From assembly GCA_949752745.1 (NCBI GenBank), contig OX457024.1, forward strand, positions 105,003,190 to 105,067,189: 64,000 nucleotides of DNA, in the 5' to 3' direction. The number at the start of each line of letters is the position of its first letter. Positions within the stretch are counted from its first letter, which is position 1. The notes under the pieces were generated by a model. The model was not told the origin of the DNA and did not search any database. It saw only the letters and a program-made list of their open reading frames with translations. Position numbers and translations under genes: made by a program. This DNA is from Protula sp. h YS-2021. Lineage: Eukaryota; Annelida; Polychaeta; Sabellida; Serpulidae. Shown here one piece after another: positions 55,944-64,000 of the stretch.

Positions 55944-56296
55944 GTTTCGTGAAATGTTAATTGCAAAAAAATTTAATGGTAGTTCTTAAAAATGAAATAT
56001 GATGTGGTGATGGAGCAAGATGCAGCCTCCCAGAGTGAATACTATTTTGCAGAATGTTGAAAGATATTTTTTCAGATAATTTGTTTTACGCACGTTTCAC
56101 GATGAAAGGTTTTCTTATGGTTGTGTATGAAACGTTCTAAAAACGTTTTTTATAAAACGTTTTAGAACGTTGCGAAAAAACGTTTTCGGCATTTCATATA
56201 CAACCTTTAGAAAACATTTTTTGCAACTTCAAAAGGTTCGGGAAAAAACGTTTTTAAAACGTTATTTCAACCAAATTTGCTTAACGGGTACAGGCT

Positions 56297-56302
56297 TTTT
56301 TT

Positions 56303-56339
<37 letters not shown>

Positions 56340-57172
56340 TAGTTTTAAATCATTTGGTATTTGAAGACAAGTGTTGCATTGTGACAGTATATAAAAAGAA
56401 AAAGTGCCACGTTTAACCGTGCCATTTCTGGCATCGAAAACCTTTACTAAAAGTGGTTCCGGTTACACGGCAGGCGAACTCACCCCCTCCCTCCCCCCTC
56501 ACCCCCCTCACCCCCCCCCCCCCCCACCCGTCTTTCGCGAAGATCGCCTTATTGGCGTGCACACAACGTTAGGTAAAATAGCCAATAGGCAAAAACACCA
56601 CGGTTGTTCCATCGTGGATAGGTCAGGAGGGGAAAATGCGCTGTTGCCAATCCTGAGCCTGGTCACTGACATCACAAATAAAAAACCGACCAGACTGGGT
56701 GTTTAAAAATTAAGTTTAAAAAACAGCGACCAACTGGCTGAGTTTGAAAGTAAACAACTTACCCGGAACTTATATAATGAGCACTGAAAATAGCCTTTCG
56801 GATGCGAAACTTTTCTCAAAATTTTCATGCAAGAAGCACTTCAAACTGCAGTGTAATTGTATGTAATATTAATGTTTTTTAAAGCATTAAATTACATTTC
56901 GTGAGCAAAACAAAAGGAAGCACGAATTTTTAGTCATTGCTGGATCATCGACATTTTCAAAAATTCAAAGTTTGGCAACGACCGGGTCTATTTTTTTAGA
57001 AAAAAATATCGCAGCTCGACCGACAGGTTCAGTTAAAAAAAAACAATTGGGATGAGAAACTAGACCGAAATGACACCCACTTGCAATGGTACAGTCTATC
57101 TTGTCAAAGACACATTTTTCAGCCTTTCCACATAATTGTCAGCTTCCGAATTATTACCTTGAACAAAGACAT
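56297..57172. repeat. Direct duplication, copy 1
   Basis: Begins with a poly-T run and GTAGTTTTAAATCATTTGG, ends TTGAACAAAGACAT, where a second poly-T run starts copy 2. The two copies appear essentially identical apart from the C-run and poly-T lengths. No exon is recognised; ATAAAAAACCGACCAGACTG and GACCGACAGGTTCAG are handy landmarks. Confidence 0.92.
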
Positions 57173-58026
57173 TTTTTTTTTTTTTTTTTTTTTTTTGCAG
57201 TTTTAAATCATTTGGTATTTGAAGACAAGTGTTGCATTGTGACAGTATATAAAAAGAAAAAGTGCCACGTTTAACCGTGCCATTTCTGGCATCGAAAACC
57301 TTTACTAAAAGTGGTTCCGGTTACACGGCAGGCGAACTCACCCCCTCCCTCCCCCCTCACCCCCCTCACCCCCCCCCCCACCCGTCTTTCGCGAAGATCG
57401 CCTTATTGGCGTGCACACAACGTTAGGTAAAATAGCCAATAGGCAAAAACACCACGGTTGTTCCATCGTGGATAGGTCAGGAGGGGAAAATGCGCTGTTG
57501 CCAATCCTGAGCCTGGTCACTGACATCACAAATAAAAAACCGACCAGACTGGGTGTTTAAAAATTAAGTTTAAAAAACAGCGACCAACTGGCTGAGTTTG
57601 AAAGTAAACAACTTACCCGGAACTTATATAATGAGCACTGAAAATAGCCTTTCGGATGCGAAACTTTTCTCAAAATTTTCATGCAAGAAGCACTTCAAAC
57701 TGCAGTGTAATTGTATGTAATATTAATGTTTTTTAAAGCATTAAATTACATTTCGTGAGCAAAACAAAAGGAAGCACGAATTTTTAGTCATTGCTGGATC
57801 ATCGACATTTTCAAAAATTCAAAGTTTGGCAACGACCGGGTCTATTTTTTTAGAAAAAAATATCGCAGCTCGACCGACAGGTTCAGTTAAAAAAAAACAA
57901 TTGGGATGAGAAACTAGACCGAAATGACACCCACTTGCAATGGTACAGTCTATCTTGTCAAAGACACATTTTTCAGCCTTTCCACATAATTGTCAGCTTC
58001 CGAATTATTACCTTGAACAAAGACAT
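57173..58026. repeat. Direct duplication, copy 2
   Basis: Offset from copy 1 is 858 bp on the left and 855 bp on the right of the C-run. After TTGAACAAAGACAT it continues CGAAGTAAATATAACG, the same continuation seen in the related repeat at 59150, so copy 2 keeps the original right junction and copy 1 is the truncated one. Confidence 0.92.
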
Positions 58027-58059
58027 CGAAGTAAATATAACGTAATCTCAAATAATCAA

Positions 58060-58440
58060 ATTCAGTTTTCTAACCGTTTTTGAGATAATAGACAACTTCC
58101 GGTTTTTGACCTTGACCATGACGGAGGAGGTCAAGGTCACCGAGGTACCTCTTATATAACGTCTTTTAGGCCCAAAGGGTCGAAAATAAGCTCAAAATCT
58201 CGAACCGTTTTCGAGATAATGGACAAGTTTTCTCTAACGGATTTCAATATACAAAAGTCACATGACCTTGACCTTGACACTGAATGTCGAGATTCCATCC
58301 ATGATGTTGCTGCCTACTGACACCGTACACGTGTTGAAACAAGGATTTGAGCGCTAATTCCAGCAATTTTTCGTGATGGAATAGGTTTTTGAAAAAATAT
58401 TTTGACCTCAATTTGACCTTGACTTTGAAGGTATACATAT
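58060..58440 (+). repeat. Dispersed repeat with CCGTTTTCGAGATAATGG units
   Basis: Two units contain AACCGTTTTCGAGATAATGG, CTTCCGGTTTTTGACCTTGA, GGAGGTCAAGGTCACCGAGG and ACGTCTTTTAGGCCC. Same family as 11900-12530, 47330-47830 and 59185-59670. Confidence 0.8.
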
Positions 58441-59184
58441 ACATATTTGCAAACTATGTTTGCAAGTGGGAACAAGAAAAGTCGTCCCGTTCTTAATTTA
58501 CTTTTTTTCATTTCTGACACTCGTTCACAAACACCTGAGCAGCGCGTCATGTTTTTGTTGGAAGCAGCACAATGTTTACGTTAATCAAGTATCACATATC
58601 ATGTGTAGCCTAAAGCAAGACCTTTTTATGGCTAACAATACTGTATTTATGCAGGGAAACACAACAACTAGAAAACATGAACACAAAACCATTTCTTGTC
58701 ACGGCACAAACAAGCTGACGTGATTCGATTTTATGCAAGGCCAGTTTAATTCGATTGCACTAGTCCCATTTCAACTTTTTAGCCACCATCCGTGGCTTTA
58801 GCTCCGAAGGCAAACTGTTGATTTGAGTGTGGTCCGTCTGTCCGTCCATCGCTGGTTGTTACTGCCACCCTGATAATCTTGATATTTGGTATATAGATGA
58901 ACTACCATAGTCAGTAGGTACGCGTTGTTTCTATTTAGACATTGGGGGACATAAATAACACCATTAACAGCGATAACCAGTTTGCTCACCAGTTTTAAAA
59001 CTAGACCGAATTTCGCTACACGAAGCGAAATGGCACCCACTTGCTATGGTAGAAGGCCCGAGACACAATATATCTGGTCAAAAACAAATCTTTCAATGTT
59101 TCGACAAAACTGTCAGCTTCCGGATTGTCTTAAACGACGTCATCGAAGTAAATATAATGTAACCTCTTGTAGGCACAAATAATC
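58441..59184. other. Intergenic DNA
   Basis: No exon is recognised. At about 58999-59180 is a diverged copy of the right part of the 56.3-58.0 kb duplicated sequence (ACTAGACCGAATTTCGC ... CGTCATCGAAGTAAATATAA). Confidence 0.5.
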
Positions 59185-59670
59185 AAATTCAGTTCAAACC
59201 GTTTTCGGGATAATAGTCAACTTCCGGATTTTTATCTTGACCATGACCGAGGAGGTCCAGGTCACCGAGGTATCTCTTATATAACGTCGTTTAGGCTCAA
59301 ACTCGCTCTATCCCTAACCGTTTTCGAGATAATAGACAATCTTACTCTAACAGATTACGATATAGAAAGGTCACAGAACCTTGACCTTTACCCTGAATGT
59401 CAACAATCAGTCCAAGATGTTACTGCCTATTGACACCGTACTCGTGTTGAAACAAAGATTTGAGCGCCATTTCCAGCCATTTTTCTTGATTAATTGGGGT
59501 GTTAAAATATTTTGACCTCAATTAGACGTTGACCTTGAAGGTCAAGTTAAAAAAAATTGCGGCTTTCACGACAACTCATTACCCTCTATATCCCTGCCAA
59601 CCCGGAAGTTGACTATTATCTCGAAAACGGTTGGAGATAGAGTGAGTTTTGAGCTCATTTTCGATCTGTC
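59185..59670 (+). repeat. Dispersed repeat with CCGTTTTCGGGATAATAG units
   Basis: A second copy of the family at 58060-58440, collinear over AACTTCCGGATTTTTATCTT, GGAGGTCCAGGTCACCGAGG, ATATAACGTCGTTTAGGC. Its right end turns into an inverted fragment (TTGACTATTATCTCGAAAAC) at about 59600. Confidence 0.8.
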
Positions 59671-60200
59671 TGGTTGATATCAGTTTTTTTTGTGATATCA
59701 TTTATTGATTGTTTATATCAAGAATTGCTGATATCAAGAATTGAGTAAGGTTTTTAATGAGACTATTAAGGGACGTTTTGATATCAGTAATTCTGGCAAT
59801 GATATAAATAAAACAATTTCCGAACTAACATATTCAGCCAAATTCTCGTCATCCGTAACTTAATTATTGATATCAAAAAATCACTTTGGGATGTCAAAAT
59901 TAGAAAGTGAAATTTCCCCTTGTTCATGTAAGTTTATTTATTATTGAATTATTGATAGCAGTTATTTATTTTTGGATATCAAAAAGTTTTCACTGATATA
60001 AAGACGTTATGTTATTTTATTTTTGACATCATCAATAATTGAGATATTATTACCAATACTGAACTATTAATATCACAATGTAGCCTTTTTACTGATATGA
60101 AAAGAAAGTCAGTGACATGAAGAAATAAATTAATGATATCATAATCACTAGTTAAATTAGTGACGTCACAAATACAGTTAGTAATAGGGGACAGGCATTC
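59671..60200. repeat. AT-rich tract dense in TGATATCA-type palindromes
   Basis: GATATC, GATATAA, GACATC and near variants recur many times with no fixed period, for example TTGATATCAG, TGTGATATCATTTATTG, GCTGATATCAAG. It may be an old fold-back or a degraded tandem repeat. Confidence 0.6.
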
Positions 60201-60476
60201 GGAGTTTAGCATAGATCTCTAAAGTTCAACAATGTATATTTATTTATCTGCCACACATCAAAACATTCCTAGATGAATTGCCTGACACAGATTGCTTCAG
60301 GAAGTGGCACTCCCTACTTTTCCCCTATTGCCCGTTACAATGCCAGTTCATTGTGAATACCAAATATGACCTTTAAGATACATAAATCAGCTCAACCTAT
60401 TTGTTACATTTCGAGATTGGGGAATCCCCATGTTTTAGTGAATTCACACAATGCATTTCCTTCTGATATTTTCTAG

Positions 60477-60498
60477 CCGTGCGAGCATGTCTGAAACG
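60477..60498 (+). other. Possible 22-bp start exon (MSET)
   Basis: GATATTTTCTAG, an acceptor-like site, is followed by CCGTGCGAGCATGTCTGAAACG and an ideal donor GTAAGT. The ATG would give Met-Ser-Glu-Thr. No second exon is recognised downstream, so this may be chance or the start of a gene extending beyond the window. Confidence 0.2.
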
Positions 60499-61368
60499 GT
60501 AAGTTATGGCAGGGCCATATTTGGCAGAGACATACTTTAGTATGTATATCTAATCGTCATCTAATTTGATTTCCAAACTAATTTGTAATTTTATATAAAA
60601 AACGAACTTTTAATCCTATGCATTAGAAACATACAGCACATAAAGCAATAGTAGTATATCGATCGCTCCACGATCTGCAGCCTGCGTGCTTGTGTTAATT
60701 ACCCCAAGCTAGACTCAACAATATCGGGCTTTTCTCAAGATCTGTAAAAAAACTTTGTGTATTATACTCAGAAGTTTTACTATAACTCACAGAAAAATGA
60801 AGAGACGGGTTTTCTCAACAGGGATGAAATTGCTGTAAAACTTCATTTTTTAAGCCCTTAAGTCCACCCACAGCTGAACAAGGACCAGGATGGAGTCAAT
60901 ATGGAATATTGATCAAATCGGTTTCAAAACCGGTATTAAAGAGTGTCAAAATTGAACATCTATATGTGTAACGGGTTAGACAGGTTTGACAGTTTAAACG
61001 CATATCAGACAAAACGTATGATAAGCCAGATATATGACGACCAAGACGTATGACATAGTCGTATGGCACACTACACGTATGGTGTGATATTTTACGTATT
61101 TGTTTGTAATCTTATTAGTTTATTGGTTATATTTAAACCATTGTAAATTCACCACATTTATGCCTCCTCTGTAATTTCATTTACACGCAAAGAAATAATA
61201 TCCTCTGCTAGACCTTTTACTTGAAAAGATACAACACTCTGTTTATGTTTTACAATTTACTTTATATGCATTAAATGACACGGCTATCGACACTGTTGTT
61301 TATAAGTGCTGCGATCGACATCATAAATATTAAAAAACACAGCATTGATAAGTTTATAAATTACGTTC

Positions 61369-61602
61369 CTATATGTATACGTGATATGCATATGGATTGC
61401 CATCGATTATAAGGACAATGAAACAACTCTTCCTTTTTTGATGACGGTAAAAGTAGCTAATGGTTCTATAATTTTTAAAAAATTTTCCCACTTTCCGAAA
61501 TTGTATACATAAAAATTTTACGTCTTCTAATAAAGGATCCAAATGCATGGTAATATCTAAGGTGTCCACAGCTGTACAAATTACGATCTGTTTGATACGC
61601 AT
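61369..61602 (-). other. Open minus frame of unknown significance
   Basis: A 77-codon frame includes LDITMHLDPLLEDVKFLCIQ and FRKVGKFFKNYRTISYFYRH. It is more protein-like than most frames here, but I see no matching splice partners and no family. It could be an exon or nothing. Confidence 0.15.
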
Positions 61603-61690
61603 AAGGTGTCCACAGCTTTACAAATTACGATCAGTTTGATACGCATAAGGTGTCCACAGCTGTACAAATTACGATCTGTTTACGGTTATC
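61559..61690. repeat. 44-bp tandem repeat, three units
   Basis: Units of AAGGTGTCCACAGCTGTACA, AATTACGATCTGTTTGATAC, GCAT. The third is partial. Confidence 0.9.
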
Positions 61691-64000
61691 GCTGTGTGTA
61701 TGATAATTATAAAACGAATTTAAATCAGTGTAGGCTATCGATTTACAGATTCCACTTTAAGACAAAGTGCAGTTTTACTTTTGCTTTCAGATCATATAAT
61801 CCTGTTTAAGACAAAGTGCAGTTTGCACTTTTATTTTCAGATTAGAAATTTAAGTTTTAAGGTTCCATTTTTTAGACAAAACGCAGTTGTACTTTTAAAA
61901 CAACTTCGTTGTACTTTTGCTTGCTTATTGTTATTAAGTTCCTTATTTGATGTGTAATCTGTGACATTTCATTATATGCAAAATTAACATTGTTTTTTAG
62001 ATTCGTATAAGAATACGTCACACACTTTTATACTCACACTCAACCACACTGATTTACAGTCCACTTTTTAGACAATTAGATTACATCACATTGGACGACA
62101 TAGCATTCTCAGAGCTTTCTTAGACAGTCAGATGTATATGGTTTAGAGCATCGGCACATTTAAGTAATACTGGACGCCAGAAAAACCCAGTCTCAACACG
62201 CCATTAAATTCGTCAGACTTGGTCCATTTTCATACACACCAAAGAACTTCAATATTCTACTGCCTTATTTTTCTATCAGCTTAATTTCAGTTTCTATATT
62301 TGATGCTTTGACGAGGGTTCTCATGTTTTAGACAAGACAGACAAAATACAAAGACAAACATGTAAAAATCAAGGGAACAGACAAGTATAAAGAAGAGAAA
62401 AGTACATTTACCTTAGAATGTGTTGGATTCATCAAAGATGTAAGCCTTCAGGCAAACATTGATTTTGCACTTTTTTGTTGTTGTTGTTGTTGTTGAATTT
62501 TTGATGAGTCATTACATTTTAACCACCAAGTGGTGTACTTTTCGGGCCACTACGGGCTTGTCCCTTACTTCTCACTTCTCATATTACAGAATTTAGTATC
62601 AGGTATATTCAGTTAGATACCCGATCAGTTTGATACCCGATCTTCGACGCCAAACATGAAGGATGCCATGTTTAAAGTTACAAACTCCTTGTCTTAAATA
62701 GACAAAATTAAAATACATCGGTAATCAACTTTTTCAGTATTCCGCATTCAATCAGAGAATGGACTGGAATATCTTCAACGGTGGATCTTACAATATTTAC
62801 GATAAGGAGTTTCTATAATTTCCCATCGGAAGAGATTTTTCTCCCAATTTACAATATTGTGTACTACTCTAAATTGGAAAAATATTAATTTTAGTTCTTG
62901 CATGCATTTTCTACCCAAAGGAGTGCTTTTGTAAAATTTCGTTAGGTATTTGGCATAAGGTGTACCATTTATCTACCTGAGTAGCAGCTGCGGATTTGTC
63001 GAATCTGAATAATGAGGTGAAATCTGTGCTTTTTATCCTTAAAAAGATTTCAAGTTTGAAAGTAGAGACTGAAGTATTATTAGTAATAATAGCACATTTC
63101 TTCTGTCCAAGCCACGCAAAACGAACATTTTTATTGCAGTTATCAAGATGTTTTTCGCAAAGATATCACATACTTTACGCACTTCTACTTTGTGCAAGAT
63201 TCAACTCAGCACAATAGTTTTATGTAGTGCGGAAAATTGCAGATTACGGCTGGGCGTATTTACCAGTCAAAAAGCAACTGTTTTCTTTGTGCGCATACTG
63301 TCAATCATGCAATAAACGAGTTTATAACGTACACACAAAATGGCTTTACAAGAAGTACCTGTGTGAAAACTCTTTTTTCATATATAACACATAAAATCAC
63401 GTATGAATAACGGTGTGTGTTATACTTCTGTTTACTGATGATAGGATGGGGATATGCGATGGCTCTGTTTTGAGTGCCACTTTAGTGTCGCATTCAGTAA
63501 TTTGTCAACATCATCATTGCGAATATTGCAAGAATGTCACAGCCTTCTCCACATGGAGTCATTCCACATGCCCCGCACTAATAGTTAAGACCACCACAAA
63601 TATTACCATGTCATTAATCTACGGAACGTTTTAGTCAATGTTTGACGGCTTTTCGCAACAAATGCAGCTACCTGTCGCTGATTTGGACATAGATCTCCTA
63701 ATTGGTTTTCTTTCTAAATGAATTGTATGTATCTATGTTTGATTTGGACATATTTCCATTCCAGGTTTTAATATTTCTAATTTAATGATACACATTTTCA
63801 TTTCTTAACAAAACATTTAATTCTTTCAAACGAGAGATAACTTTGATTCAGTTAAAGGTATCTCTGACCTTTTATACTTCTAAATATATTACCCCAGCCC
63901 CTCCTGTAATTATTAAGAAAAGTATTAAAACATTAAAGATATGGCAAGTTATTTGGAAATATCTTTAATTCAAACCATTCTTAAGTCTTCAACTATTGCA
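61691..64000. other. AT-rich DNA without a recognised gene
   Basis: There is a short (GTT)n run at about 62477-62497 and a duplicated GACAAAGTGCAGTTT phrase at 61758-61830. The open frames are short and featureless. Confidence 0.4.

Larger units (their letters stand above)
55094..56291. mobile_element. Fold-back element rich in AACGTT with GTACCCGYTAARCA ends
   Basis: The left end GTACCCGCTAAACATAAG is matched by the reverse complement of the right end, CTTAACGGGTAC. Inside each end are many AACGTTTT and AAAACGTT words, AACC-AAACAAAA stretches, and on the left a ~70-bp tandem repeat at 55320-55510. The middle holds a tRNA-like SINE head. No coding region. It resembles a composite MITE. A clear target-site duplication is not visible to me. 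Confidence 0.65.

Overview
The window looks like nuclear DNA of a marine invertebrate, most likely a lophotrochozoan and plausibly a mollusc. Coding DNA is sparse and split by introns with GT-AG splice sites. The background is AT-rich, with many minisatellites, decayed retrotransposon DNA, and several element families that end in a microsatellite plus a short hairpin, resembling the Helitron-like 'pearl'/HINE elements described from bivalves. There is no bacterial gene organisation, operon or CRISPR array. The organism call is an inference from architecture, not a match.

Three protein-coding loci are supported. (1) On the minus strand, 12976 down to 2138, a three-exon gene encodes a GNAT-fold N-acetyltransferase of about 340 aa, resembling the NAT16 / histidine N-acetyltransferase family; both introns are phase 0 and join in frame. 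(2) On the plus strand, 20169-24866 is one uninterrupted ORF of 1565 aa: about 17 ankyrin repeats, a diverged helical middle, two more ankyrin repeats, and a C-terminal Mab-21/cGAS-like nucleotidyltransferase with an intact GS...ExD...D active site. It reads as an ankyrin-fused cGAS-like receptor (cGLR), a candidate innate-immune sensor, and is the most interesting gene here. (3) On the minus strand, 51124 down to 31217, a roughly 20-kb gene encodes an unrecognised four-transmembrane protein. Four exons are visible, one connection is unresolved (phase mismatch), and its C-terminus is a 5-residue coding repeat.

Layout. 1-13 kb: acetyltransferase gene, with a dead CR1/L2-like LINE fragment (3.9-5.1 kb) and microsatellites in its introns. 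13-20 kb: non-coding, including dispersed element copy A (15.9-18.1 kb). 20-25 kb: the ankyrin-cGLR gene. 25-31 kb: short tandem repeats and element copy B (29.3-31.0 kb). 31-51 kb: the membrane-protein gene, whose introns hold repeat arrays of 35, 16, 51 and 61 bp units, two GC-tipped hairpins, and four microsatellite-hairpin elements. 51-60 kb: further arrays, a fold-back element containing a tRNA-like SINE head, and a near-identical 0.86-kb direct duplication. 60-64 kb: AT-rich DNA with no convincing gene.

The three genes lie close together, but nothing in the sequence ties them into one pathway. The strongest leads are the ankyrin-cGLR fusion, the array of decoy splice acceptors directly upstream of exon 2 of the membrane-protein gene, and the recurring microsatellite-plus-hairpin element ends.
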